Below are positions 27,648 to 35,382 of a stretch of 64,000 bases of DNA, in pieces. Origin of the DNA: Microbacterium galbinum (lineage in GTDB: Bacteria; Actinomycetota; Actinomycetes; Actinomycetales; Microbacteriaceae); assembly GCF_023101185.1 (NCBI RefSeq), contig NZ_CP078077.1:835630-899629 (forward strand), in the 5' to 3' direction. A program made the position numbers and the translations under genes. The notes beneath the pieces were generated by a model that was not told the origin of the DNA, did no database searches, and saw nothing but the letters and a program-made list of their open reading frames with translations. How positions within the stretch are numbered: position 1 is the stretch's first letter; every line of letters starts with the position of its first letter.

Positions 27648-28429
27648 GCGCCGACCTCTCCGACGAGTGTGCCCGCGAGACGGAGCAGGGCCTGGCGCGC
27701 CCGGAAGGATCGCGCCGGCTCTCCCCCGGCCAACGCCGTATCGTGCGGCACGACGATCACCGGCTGCTCGGTCTGCGCCGCGATCACCGCGGGAACCCGT
27801 CGCGATTCCCTGCTCGCGTCGACGAGGGCGACGACCGCCCGCGGACTCCCCGGCAGGGCGTCGATCGCCTCGACCACGACCCTGGCCAGTTCCGCCCCCT
27901 CGCGCCGTGCGGGAGCGACGACGCAGACCGCATCGCAGAGCCCGGCGATCTCCGCGATCTCACGATCGGGATCACGCGGACCGAAGTCCGCGATCACGAG
28001 GTCGTGGAAGCGCATGACGGGGGAGACCTCACGCTCCCACGCGGCGACCGGACGGGCCGCGGCATCCGACGGTCGGGCCCCGAGCACACCCGACGTCATC
28101 TGCAGCAGCTGCCGAGCGTCGCCGCTCGTGCGCAGCACGCGTCGGTCCCGACGCGGTGACGTCTCGACGATCCCGAGCCGCCGGGCGAGGTCGCCCTCGG
28201 GCGAGAGGTCCGCGACGAGCGGTGGAGCAACGCGCCGTCGAGCGACGAGGCGTACGATCTCACCCGCGACCGTCGTCGCACCTGCTCCGGCGGAGAGCTG
28301 GACGAAGCCGATCCGACGGACCGTGCTCATCGGTCGGGTGATCGCGGCGTCCCACGCGGCGAACCGGGTGAGGAGCGCTGCACCGCTGCCGAACATCGCC
28401 ACGGGGATCGCCCCGCGGTCGAACGGCAT
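27644..28429 (-). CDS. MinD/ParA-like protein of the type VII locus with degenerate P-loop
   Basis: 261-residue protein with the fold pattern of deviant-Walker ATPases: FVQLSAGAGATTVAGEIVRL near residue 41, LVADLSPEGDLARRLG, LVIADFGPRDPD and CVVAPARREGAELARVVVEA. The P-loop reads S-A-G-A-G-A-T-T where K-G-G-V-G-K-T-T is expected, so both lysines are missing and ATP hydrolysis is doubtful. Its place between eccC and eccD, with overlaps on both sides (ATGA and TGATG), marks it as a component or regulator of the secretion machine. The start chosen, MPFDRGAIPVAM at 28429, is set by the overlap with the eccD stop. Confidence 0.75.
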   Translation of the reverse strand: MPFDRGAIPVAMFGSGAALLTRFAAWDAAITRPMSTVRRIGFVQLSAGAGATTVAGEIVRLVARRRVAPPLVADLSPEGDLARRLGIVETSPRRDRRVLRTSGDARQLLQMTSGVLGARPSDAAARPVAAWEREVSPVMRFHDLVIADFGPRDPDREIAEIAGLCDAVCVVAPARREGAELARVVVEAIDALPGSPRAVVALVDASRESRRVPAVIAAQTEQPVIVVPHDTALAGGEPARSFRARQALLRLAGTLVGEVGA

Positions 28430-29772
28430 CACGCGCCCCCTCCGAACAGTGCGAGCAGATCGGCGTAGATCCCGAAGACCCCCACGGCCATCGGCACGAT
28501 CGCGATCACGGCAGCGGTCTCCAGCGCGTCGCCGAAGGAGCGGAGCCGCGCTCGCTGATGCGCTTTCGGGCGGGTGAGCCCGGCGATGGCCGCTGTCACG
28601 CCGATCACCACGGCACCGGCGACGACGGTCCACCCGAGCGAACCGTTCACGATCAGGGTCGCCGCGGCGACGGCGCCGATGCCGATCCCGGCCGCCCAGA
28701 GAAGGAAACCCTGCGACCGGAGCGGGAACGCCCGCGATCGCAGCAGCACCACAAGCGCGAGCGACGCCGCGAGGAGCCTCGGCCAGACGGCATCCGTCAT
28801 CCAGAGGACGATGCCGCAGAGGGCGAGCACCGCGGCCAGCACCGCCACGACCCAGTCGAGGGTGCGATACGCGTCGGACACGGCGCCCAACGCGGCGGGT
28901 CTCGGCAGATCGGCACTCTCGGCCGCCCGATGGTCGAGGCCCGTGAGGCCGGACGCCGAGAGGGCGAGCCACGGCACGAGTCCGAGGAGCACGGCGGCGA
29001 CGACGCCGATCACCGCGGCGGCCTGATCGTGGCGCATCCCCATCACCAGTGCCGTCAGCAGCGGCACCGTCAGCACGATCCCCAGGGCACCGCCGACCAT
29101 CGCGCCGCGCGAGCCCCGCGCGACCCCTCCCCCGATCAGGAGCACCGCCGACCAGACGAGCGCGACCCATAGAGCGGTGATCGGAAGGACGGATGCCGGG
29201 TGCGTCGCGGCCTGCGCAGCCGCCGCGTGCAGGGCGGCAGGCACGCCCGCCCCCACCGCGGCGGTCGCCATGACGGCCGCCGGCCGACGTCGACCGAACA
29301 GACCGAATCCCACGGCGAAGACGAGGAGCAGGCCGAGCAGACCGAAGCGCACGGCGCCGCCAGCGACGCCGTCGAACGGCACCGCGATCGACGCGGCAGC
29401 CGCGGACAGCGCGACGACGACCGCGCTGACGGCGGCCCTCGATGCGTCGCTCCAGCGGTCGTTGCGGTTCTCGAGCTCGTCGGCGAGCACGTCGACCACG
29501 TCGATGACCATCGGTGGCGGCGGCGCGGAGTCGAACGGGAGCAGGCGCAGCACCGAACCGTCGACGAGACTCTGCTCACGGGCGGAGCGCTCGAGGTCGA
29601 GCGAGTCCCCGATCGCGGTGACGAGCGCGAGGGGGCGTCCGCCGGCACCGGAGGGTTCCGCCAGAGCATCGATCAGCTGCGGCAGCAGACTGCCGAGCGA
29701 GTCATCGCTCGACACCGCGATCTCGGCGCGCCGAGACGAACCCCGAACGCTCAGGCGCGTGTAGTCGCTCAC
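28429..29772 (-). CDS. eccD: Type VII secretion integral membrane protein EccD
   Basis: 447-residue protein with the EccD layout. An N-terminal ubiquitin-like domain (YTRLSVRGSSRRAEIAVSSD, SLGSLLPQLIDAL, SLVDGSVLRLLPFDSAPPPP) covers about residues 1-95. About eleven transmembrane helices follow from AAVSAVVVALSAAAASIAVP to the C-terminal AVIAIVPMAVGVFGIYADLL. EccD dimers form the channel vestibule of ESX systems. The start is a GTG at 29772 overlapping the upstream small gene stop by GTGA; the longer ATG frame overlaps that gene entirely. The next gene is coupled at its end. Confidence 0.88.
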   Translation of the reverse strand: MSDYTRLSVRGSSRRAEIAVSSDDSLGSLLPQLIDALAEPSGAGGRPLALVTAIGDSLDLERSAREQSLVDGSVLRLLPFDSAPPPPMVIDVVDVLADELENRNDRWSDASRAAVSAVVVALSAAAASIAVPFDGVAGGAVRFGLLGLLLVFAVGFGLFGRRRPAAVMATAAVGAGVPAALHAAAAQAATHPASVLPITALWVALVWSAVLLIGGGVARGSRGAMVGGALGIVLTVPLLTALVMGMRHDQAAAVIGVVAAVLLGLVPWLALSASGLTGLDHRAAESADLPRPAALGAVSDAYRTLDWVVAVLAAVLALCGIVLWMTDAVWPRLLAASLALVVLLRSRAFPLRSQGFLLWAAGIGIGAVAAATLIVNGSLGWTVVAGAVVIGVTAAIAGLTRPKAHQRARLRSFGDALETAAVIAIVPMAVGVFGIYADLLALFGGGA

Positions 29773-30035
29773 ACCGTCTCCTCTTCGATGATGCTGATCG
29801 ACGCGTTCTGCCGCGCCTTCTCGGCCGCCTGTGCCTGGAGCAGGTCGGTGACGAACGAGATGCCGACGCACACCGCGCAGGCGAGGGCCGCCACGATGAG
29901 GGAGGCGATGAATCGGCGGACGTTGTCGTTCACCGTTCGTCGATCCGGGATGCGCCCGTGCAGCAGTGCAGAACCGAGCCGGAAGCGCTGCGTGCGCGCC
30001 TCCTCGATGAGGGCGCGATCGCGGAGGTCAGGCAT
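29769..30035 (-). CDS. Small single-pass membrane protein of the type VII locus
   Basis: 88-residue protein: a basic, charged N-terminal 45 residues (DLRDRALIEEARTQRFRLGS), one transmembrane helix FIASLIVAALACAVCVGISF, and a C-terminal acidic tail SISIIEEETV. The start at 30035 has GAGGAGTGCACC upstream and overlaps the FHA gene by 8 bp; the stop overlaps eccD. I know no named family. The tight coupling between the FHA and EccD genes suggests a structural or assembly role in the secretion complex (inference). Confidence 0.72.
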   Translation of the reverse strand: MPDLRDRALIEEARTQRFRLGSALLHGRIPDRRTVNDNVRRFIASLIVAALACAVCVGISFVTDLLQAQAAEKARQNASISIIEEETV

Positions 30036-30855
30036 GGTGCACTCCTCGGGCGGCTTCGTCACCGTCGTCGGCCGCATCGGAGGCACCCCGGCGATCCCGA
30101 CGGGAGCCGGCGATCGTGAGGCTGCGATCACCCAGCCAGAGCACGGCATCCGCGGGCATGCGCGTCGGCACGAACGGGTCGAGTGACGCGCGCTCCACGC
30201 CGACCTCCATCGCCGTCCCGTTGGCGGAGCCGAGGTCGGTGACCCACACGCTCTCGCCGTCCCATTCGAGCCGGGCGTGGGTCTTCGACAGTGTGCGCGA
30301 GAGGTCCGGCCAGGAGAATCGCTGCTCGCCCCGGGCATCCGTCGTCGGGTTCCTGCCGACCACCAGAGCGCGCGCGAACGGAAGTCGCTGACCCGAGTCC
30401 AGCAACACGACGGTGTTCGTCGCCCGCGCGGGCGGATGCTGCGCGGCGGCGCGCTCGGGGAACCGGTAGAGCGCCACGGCGGAGGAGATCGGATCGCGAC
30501 CACGACGGATGTCGAGCACCCGGAGCCGACGACCGACGAGGTCGGCGACGAGGAGGCGTCCGGAGGGGCATCCGCTCGATCGCTCGACGATGCGGAGCCC
30601 GAACATCCGCGCGCCGAGCGAACGCCCGTCGTAGGCGAGGGCGATCACCTGACCGCCCGCGATCCCCAGCGTGAGCAGCACGAGCCCCGCACCCGCGAGA
30701 GGCTCCCGTGCCGCAGACGTCAGCACGGCGCAGATCAGCGGCACGAGCACGGTGAGGGTGTCCGATACCAGGGCGGGACACCACGCCCTGGTATCGGCTC
30801 GCACGCTGTAGACGAACGCGTCGACGCCGCCATCCGTCTTTCCAGCCGTGCTCAT
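30028..30855 (-). CDS. RDD-like membrane protein fused to a C-terminal FHA domain
   Basis: 275-residue protein, first gene of the minus-strand secretion operon. Residues about 10-100 resemble an RDD domain: two membrane helices (ALVSDTLTVLVPLICAVLTS and AGLVLLTLGIAGGQVIALAY) ending in GRSLGARMFGLRIVE. Residues about 155-255 form an FHA phosphothreonine-recognition domain: ALVVGRNPTTDARGE, then LSRTLSKTHARLEWDGE and VTDLGSANGT, with the key Arg, Ser-x-x-His and Asn-Gly residues present. An RDD-FHA protein beside EccCD suggests control by Ser/Thr kinases. The start at 30855 follows AAAGGGGGGTC. Confidence 0.82.
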   Translation of the reverse strand: MSTAGKTDGGVDAFVYSVRADTRAWCPALVSDTLTVLVPLICAVLTSAAREPLAGAGLVLLTLGIAGGQVIALAYDGRSLGARMFGLRIVERSSGCPSGRLLVADLVGRRLRVLDIRRGRDPISSAVALYRFPERAAAQHPPARATNTVVLLDSGQRLPFARALVVGRNPTTDARGEQRFSWPDLSRTLSKTHARLEWDGESVWVTDLGSANGTAMEVGVERASLDPFVPTRMPADAVLWLGDRSLTIAGSRRDRRGASDAADDGDEAARGVHHA

Positions 30856-30936
30856 GACCCCCCTTTGTGGAGTGCGCCCCACGCGCACCCACGGTCGGCG
30901 AGTTTATACATACGAGGACACCTCGTGATGACCGCC

Positions 30937-30978
30937 TGTGGATAACTTCGCGATTCTCGGAGACCGTTTTGTTACGCT
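30937..30978 (+). promoter_or_regulatory. TGTGGATAAC/TGTTAC element before the Esx-like operon
   Basis: TGTGGATAACTTCGCG starts at 30937 and TGTTACGCT at 30970, 33 bp start to start. The same pair with the same 33 bp spacing stands before the second plus-strand operon (33349 and 33382). The TTATCCACA complement equals a DnaA box, but the shared downstream TGTTAC points to a promoter or activator site about 50 bp before the start codon. Confidence 0.6.
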
Positions 30979-31022
30979 CCCGGCGCTCGACCGTGGGGGT
31001 CGAGCAGACCGGAGGAAGTGAA

Positions 31023-31403
31023 ATGAACAGTGAAGGTTGGCGCGTGGATCCGGACGGGGTGGCCGGAGTGCTGGCGGGTGTGGACGACACCGCATCGCGA
31101 TTCGAGAAGAGTCGCGATGAGATCGAGGAGGTGGCGTTCGAGGGCGGGGAGACCCTGATCGCCGATGGCCGGACGGCGCTCTCGTCGGCCTGGGAGGTGT
31201 TCCTCGAGGACCGCCGACTCGTGCCGGGCAAGATCATGTACGCGATCAACGCCGCGGCCGGCGCCGTGAGCGAGGCGACGGTCGCCGTCGTCGCCGGCGA
31301 CGAGCAGATGGCGGGCGAGATGCGCACCGCCGCGCGGCGGGCGGAGGATGCATGGGGCATCTCACCGACGCCTGCCGCCGGCTCGAACGGAGGGCGACGA
31401 TGA
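31023..31403 (+). CDS. Small Esx/WXG100-like helical protein (DUF6507-like)
   Basis: 126-residue, mostly helical protein. It begins GWRVDPDGVAGVLAGVDDTA, has a central SSAWEVFLEDRRLVPGKIMY and ends with a flexible Gly/Ser tail. Size, two-helix hairpin form and position beside an effector-like gene fit the WXG100-like partner proteins of type VII systems, and I believe it matches DUF6507. A paralogue with the same motifs (LSAAWETFIEDRALVPGKIM) precedes the second effector at 62260-62628. The start at 31023 follows GGAGGAAGTG. It overlaps the effector gene by ATGA, so the two products are probably made in equal amounts and may travel together. Confidence 0.8.
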   Translation: MNSEGWRVDPDGVAGVLAGVDDTASRFEKSRDEIEEVAFEGGETLIADGRTALSSAWEVFLEDRRLVPGKIMYAINAAAGAVSEATVAVVAGDEQMAGEMRTAARRAEDAWGISPTPAAGSNGGRR

Positions 31404-33310
31404 GCGTCTCCGAGGAGCTGCCGACGGTGCTCCCCCCGTCGGCGCTCGAGGCTCTCGCCGGCCGGCTCGACCTCGCCGCGGAGAAGATCGAGTCCGCGAT
31501 GACGGATGCCGCCGATCGGTGGGAACGGCTGCACGAGGTCTTCGATGTGCGCGGGGCGGAAGGTGCCTACGATCTGCTCGATCGCCCCGTGCGCGCCTCG
31601 CAGGACTTAGCCGGCGCTTTGCACGATGCGCGCGATCGCCTCGTCTCCGTCGCTTCGGAGTCGCTCCCCGACCTTCGGCGGCGCCGCGAAGACCTCGCGG
31701 CGCGGATCGATGCCGTCAACATCCGCGCGACCGCCGCGGCGCTCGACGTCGCCGCCGCGGAGGCGCGGTTCGTGCGGGCCCGTGACGCCGAGGATGCCGA
31801 AGCGGCCATGCCTCGCGCATCGCGGGAACGGCTCTCGGCGTGGGCCGACCAGCACGCGGCCGAGACCGCCGTCGGAGAGCTCGAGGGCGAGATCGCCCGG
31901 CTGCGACGCGATGTCGAGCAGGTCGAGGAGGGCTTGGCGAGCAGTCTCCGCGGGATCAGCGGCGGCGACACCGTGTCGGATGCCGGGGGTGGATCGGTGG
32001 ACATCGCGCAGAACTACTGGGGTGCGTCGCAGTCGCTGTATCCCGGCGGCGCCGGGGTGGCCATCGGACTGGAGGAGCGGCTCACCCGCTCACTGTCGGA
32101 TGCCTCGGCGAGGCGGATCTCGTGGATGGGGCGAGCGGATCGCGACGACGTGCGCGCCTGGGTCGACGGTCATCCGGACTTCGCCGCCGCCGTCGGGATG
32201 GTCGACCCCGAGAAGGCGCAGCGATTGTGGGCGCAGACGGAGCCGGCATCCGCGGCGCAGCTCTTCGCCCTCGCTCCGTTCGCGATCGGCAACCTCAACG
32301 GCATCTCGGCGAAGGTCAAGAACCGCTACAACCGGGAGACGCTCGACCAATTGCTCGCGGGCGATGATCTGCGCGACGACTACCGTGCTCATCTCGAACG
32401 GCTCGAGGAGGAACTCGACAAGCCGGATGCACCGAAGCTGCTCTCGCTCTTCCAGGAGACCGTCGACGGCAGCCCGCGCGCGAGTATCGGGTGGGGCGAC
32501 ATCGACCACGCGGACCAGATCACGACGCTGTCGCACGGCATCACCGAGGATCTGGCAGCGTTCCCGGACTGGGCGCACAGCGCGCAGACGATGCAGACGG
32601 AGGTCGCGCGACGAACGTCTGCGACGACCGCGACCGTGCTCTTCATGGAGTGGGACTCCGGGGACATCCCGGAGGTCGAGCACATCGAGCGTCCCGACAA
32701 CGGCGCTGTGCGGCTTTCCCATCTGCTCCACGGATTCCGTGCGCAGAACCCGGGCACCCAGCTCAACCTCGGGCTGCATTCCCTCGGCACGACGATGGGA
32801 GCGCAGATGATGGCCGACAATCCGAAGCTCGTCAGCAACGCGTGGTTCTACGGCTCTGCGGGCATCAACGGGCAGACGGCCCACGCGCTGGAGCGGCAGA
32901 TGGATGCCGGCGACCTCGTGATCCACGCGACGTATGCGCAGCCGGAGCCCACCAGCCCGGACGACTGGGTCGCCCCCATCGGCCGCATGGGCGAGCACCC
33001 CGTGGATCCGGCCGACATCGACGGTGTACGGAACTTCAGTTCGGAGGGCGGGATCATCCACGACAAGCCCCGCGGCAATGGACCGGTGGTCACGGAGCGC
33101 GGACTCGCGACCGACGGGCACAACGCACAGCGCTCGAGCCTGCCCTACTACCGGGTGAACCCGGGTCAACTGCTGCTGAGCCCCGTGTGGGCGGCGTTGC
33201 ACCCCTGGGAGGCACCCGCCGTCGGCTACCTCGACCCCGATTCGCAGTCGTTCAAGCAGTCCGTCGTCGATATCGCCCACGCAGCCGAGAATCCGCGTTC
33301 GGGCAAGTAA
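31400..33310 (+). CDS. Type VII effector-like protein with DUF1023-type alpha/beta-hydrolase domain
   Basis: 636-residue protein. Residues 1-210 are helical and coiled-coil-like (LEALAGRLDLAAEKIESAMT, VFDVRGAEGAYDLLD, SLPDLRRRREDLAARIDAVN), resembling the long N-terminal targeting domains of type VII effectors. A middle part holds LFALAPFAIGNLNGISAKVK. Residues about 370-600 look like a DUF1023 alpha/beta-hydrolase with the nucleophile elbow GLHSLG (Ser461). There is no signal peptide, as expected for this route. It is paralogous to the 654-residue protein at 60296-62260. No lipoprotein gene follows it here, unlike at the second locus. Lipase, esterase or toxin activity is inferred. Confidence 0.78.
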   Translation: MSVSEELPTVLPPSALEALAGRLDLAAEKIESAMTDAADRWERLHEVFDVRGAEGAYDLLDRPVRASQDLAGALHDARDRLVSVASESLPDLRRRREDLAARIDAVNIRATAAALDVAAAEARFVRARDAEDAEAAMPRASRERLSAWADQHAAETAVGELEGEIARLRRDVEQVEEGLASSLRGISGGDTVSDAGGGSVDIAQNYWGASQSLYPGGAGVAIGLEERLTRSLSDASARRISWMGRADRDDVRAWVDGHPDFAAAVGMVDPEKAQRLWAQTEPASAAQLFALAPFAIGNLNGISAKVKNRYNRETLDQLLAGDDLRDDYRAHLERLEEELDKPDAPKLLSLFQETVDGSPRASIGWGDIDHADQITTLSHGITEDLAAFPDWAHSAQTMQTEVARRTSATTATVLFMEWDSGDIPEVEHIERPDNGAVRLSHLLHGFRAQNPGTQLNLGLHSLGTTMGAQMMADNPKLVSNAWFYGSAGINGQTAHALERQMDAGDLVIHATYAQPEPTSPDDWVAPIGRMGEHPVDPADIDGVRNFSSEGGIIHDKPRGNGPVVTERGLATDGHNAQRSSLPYYRVNPGQLLLSPVWAALHPWEAPAVGYLDPDSQSFKQSVVDIAHAAENPRSGK

Positions 33311-33348
33311 CGTCCTCACTCATCGGAGAAAGGGTTTCGGGCGCGGTC

Positions 33349-33390
33349 TGTGGATAACTTCCGCGTCATCGCAGGCCGCCCTGTTACTCT
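33349..33390 (+). promoter_or_regulatory. Second TGTGGATAAC/TGTTAC element
   Basis: TGTGGATAACTTCCGCG starts at 33349 and TGTTACTCT at 33382, the same 33 bp offset as the element at 30937. It stands about 115 bp before the next Esx-like gene, with a GC-rich leader between. Confidence 0.6.
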
Positions 33391-33463
33391 CTCCTCGCCC
33401 ATCGGGGGCGATGGCGTCTTCGCGACCGCGAGGACGGGAGGGCAACGAAAGGAAGACCGGAGC

Positions 33464-33799
33464 ATGAAGTTCGATATGGGGGCCGAGACGCTCAGCGTCC
33501 TCGGCAAGCAGACGTCGGGATCCAGCGACGACCTCGGCGCGCTCGTGAAGCAGCTCGTGGTCGCCGCCGACCCGCTGATGCAGGTGCACGCGGGTGCGGC
33601 GAAGGCCGCATTCGACAGCTTCAAGGGCCGCACCGATGAGGTCGCCGCCGAGCTGAACTCGTCGCTCGCCGCTGTGCTCGGAGGCATCTCGGGCATGGAC
33701 CGCGCGTTCCGCGAGGGAGAGTCCGAGATGGTCGACCAGACCCGTGGAGCCGAGAGCGGCGCATCGTTCGAAGCCGCCCGCTTCGGCGGATCGCGCTGA
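33464..33799 (+). CDS. WXG100-family (Esx-like) protein
   Basis: 111-residue helical hairpin protein. The first helix is LSVLGKQTSGSSDDLGALVK and a turn follows at AFDSFKGRTDE, where F-K-G stands in place of the W-x-G motif. The second helix is VAAELNSSLAAVLGGISGMD. The C-terminus is flexible. The start at 33464 has GGAAGACCGGAGC upstream. It is followed after 17 bp by another Esx-like gene; such pairs usually form a heterodimer that is secreted by the EccCD machine encoded upstream. Confidence 0.8.
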   Translation: MKFDMGAETLSVLGKQTSGSSDDLGALVKQLVVAADPLMQVHAGAAKAAFDSFKGRTDEVAAELNSSLAAVLGGISGMDRAFREGESEMVDQTRGAESGASFEAARFGGSR

Positions 33800-33816
33800 G
33801 AAGAAGGAGACAGACA

Positions 33817-34125
33817 ATGGCATACGAAGATCGCCGCGCCTACAGCGTCGCCGCCTCGCAGGAGGTCCAGGGAGAGTTCAACCGCGTCTCGGGTCTGCTC
33901 GAGAACCTGATCGCCGACCGCGACAAGGCCGTGCAGAACGCCATGGCCGACTACTCCGCCGATGGGGTCTCCGAGGAGTACCGCGGCAAGGAGCTGCGGT
34001 GGAAGAACGCCGCCGACGAGGTGCGCAACATCATCACGCTGCTGCGCAGCACGATGGAGAGCAACGACGGCACCGCCTCGCAGGCGGGTGCACGCGCACG
34101 CGCGGCCGTCGAGAACATCGGCTGA
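33817..34125 (+). CDS. Pore-forming ESAT-6 family-like protein
   Basis: 102-residue helical protein of the ESAT-6/WXG100 group: YSVAASQEVQGEFNRVSGLL, then LIADRDKAVQNAMADYSAD, a turn, and the second helix KNAADEVRNIITLLRSTME. EEYRGKE gives a Y-x-x-x-E match to the type VII secretion signal pattern. AGAAGGAGACAG precedes the start. It is the last gene of the plus-strand secretion operon and is closed by a terminator that contains the dispersed repeat. The probable partner is the 33464-33799 product. Confidence 0.8.
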   Translation: MAYEDRRAYSVAASQEVQGEFNRVSGLLENLIADRDKAVQNAMADYSADGVSEEYRGKELRWKNAADEVRNIITLLRSTMESNDGTASQAGARARAAVENIG

Positions 34126-34148
34126 CGCCCGCGAGCGGATGCGTCACC

Positions 34149-34195
34149 GAGAGAGCCTGGGTCCCTGAGCCTGCCGACGGGCCCCAGGCTCTCTC
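34149..34195. terminator. Terminator hairpin with the dispersed repeat as loop
   Basis: A 13 bp stem GAGAGAGCCTGGG (34149-34161) and CCCAGGCTCTCTC (34183-34195) encloses GTCCCTGAGCCTGCCGACGG, a copy of the palindromic repeat. It lies between the convergent Esx gene and prpC and probably ends both. Confidence 0.8.
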
Positions 34196-34210
34196 ATGCG
34201 TGAACCCGCA

Positions 34211-35344
34211 TCAGCCCGCGACGTGCCGCTCGTCCGGGCCGACGTACTCCGAGAGCGGGCGGATCAGCGCGTTGGCACCGGCCTGCTCGATCACGTGCGC
34301 CGTCCACCCCGTCACCCGCGCCGCGACGAAGAGGGGCGTGAAAGTGAGGGTGTCGAACCCGATCAGGTTGTACGCCGGACCCGAGGGGTAGTCGAGATTC
34401 GGGTAGATGCCCTTGCGCGCGACGAACTCCGACTCGAGCGCGTCGTACAGCGCCGCGACCTCCGGCTTGTCGAAGTGCTCGACGAGCGTGTCGAGAGCCG
34501 CCTTCATGGTCGGCACCCGCGAGTCGCCCTTCTTGTACACGCGGTGCCCGAAGCCCATGATCTTGCGCTTCTCGGCGAGGGCCTTGTCGAGCCAGGCCTC
34601 GACGGCATCCGCCGACCCGATCTCGTCGAAGATGTGCAGCACGGCTTCGTTCGCTCCGCCGTGCAGCGGCCCCTTGAGAGCGCCGATCGCCCCGACGACG
34701 GCCGAGTACAGGTCGCTGAGCGTCGACGTGATGACCCGCGCCGTGAAGGTGGAGGCGTTGAACGAATGCTCGGCGTAGAGGATCATCGACCGGTTGAACG
34801 CGTCGACGACCACGGCATCCGCCTCTTCGCCGAACGTCATCCAGAGGAAGTTGGCCGAGTAGTCGAGGTCATCGCGCGGCTCGATGAGCTCCTGCCCGCG
34901 GCGGCGGCGCTGGCCGTAGGCCACGATCGCGGGGAGCGCCGCGAACAGGCGGATGCTGCGCTCGAGGTTCTGCTCCGGGCTGCCGCCGGCATCCAGCACC
35001 GATCCGCCCGCACCGGGGTCGGAGGCTCCGATCAGGCTGACCGCCGTGCGAACCTCGTCCATCGGGTGCGCGTCCAGCGGTACGAGGTCGATCGCGGCCC
35101 GCACGTTGTCGGCGAGAGCACGGTGCCGTCGCTCCTCGACGCGGAACGCCGCGAGCTCCTCCGGCGTCGGCAGCTCCCCCTGCCACAGCAGGTACGCCAC
35201 GGCCTCGAACGACTGCGTGGCGGCGAGTTCCTGCACCGGGTATCCGCGGTAGAGCAGGCTGTTCGTCTCGGGATTGACCTTCGAGATGGAGGTCGTGTCG
35301 ACGACGACCCCAGCGAGGCCCTTCTTGATGTCCGGTTCGGTCAT
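34211..35344 (-). CDS. prpC: 2-methylcitrate synthase / citrate synthase
   Basis: 377-residue citrate-synthase-fold enzyme that condenses propionyl-CoA (or acetyl-CoA) with oxaloacetate. Seen: LLYRGYPVQELA, LYAEHSFNASTFTARVITST with the first active-site His, LKGPLHGGANEAV with the second, GFGHRVYKKGDSRV, and the Asp region GIYPNLDYPSGPAYNLIG. It is placed with prpB and prpD, so methylcitrate synthesis is its role. The ATG at 35344 is preferred to the GTG at 35350 because AAGGAG lies 5 nt before it. It is the last gene of the gntR-prpD-prpB-prpC operon. Confidence 0.93.
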   Translation of the reverse strand: MTEPDIKKGLAGVVVDTTSISKVNPETNSLLYRGYPVQELAATQSFEAVAYLLWQGELPTPEELAAFRVEERRHRALADNVRAAIDLVPLDAHPMDEVRTAVSLIGASDPGAGGSVLDAGGSPEQNLERSIRLFAALPAIVAYGQRRRRGQELIEPRDDLDYSANFLWMTFGEEADAVVVDAFNRSMILYAEHSFNASTFTARVITSTLSDLYSAVVGAIGALKGPLHGGANEAVLHIFDEIGSADAVEAWLDKALAEKRKIMGFGHRVYKKGDSRVPTMKAALDTLVEHFDKPEVAALYDALESEFVARKGIYPNLDYPSGPAYNLIGFDTLTFTPLFVAARVTGWTAHVIEQAGANALIRPLSEYVGPDERHVAG

Positions 35345-35382
35345 GCTCACTCCTTCGTGTGCTGCTTCGTGTGCTGCGGCGC

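Noticed and set aside
25635..28577. 980-residue plus-strand open frame opposite eccC
   Set aside because: Same shadow composition, overlaps a gene with clear Walker motifs and continues through several genes.
30937..33357. DnaA boxes suggesting a replication origin
   Set aside because: Only single TTATCCACA copies, no dnaA, dnaN or AT-rich unwinding region; the shared downstream TGTTAC fits a promoter role better.
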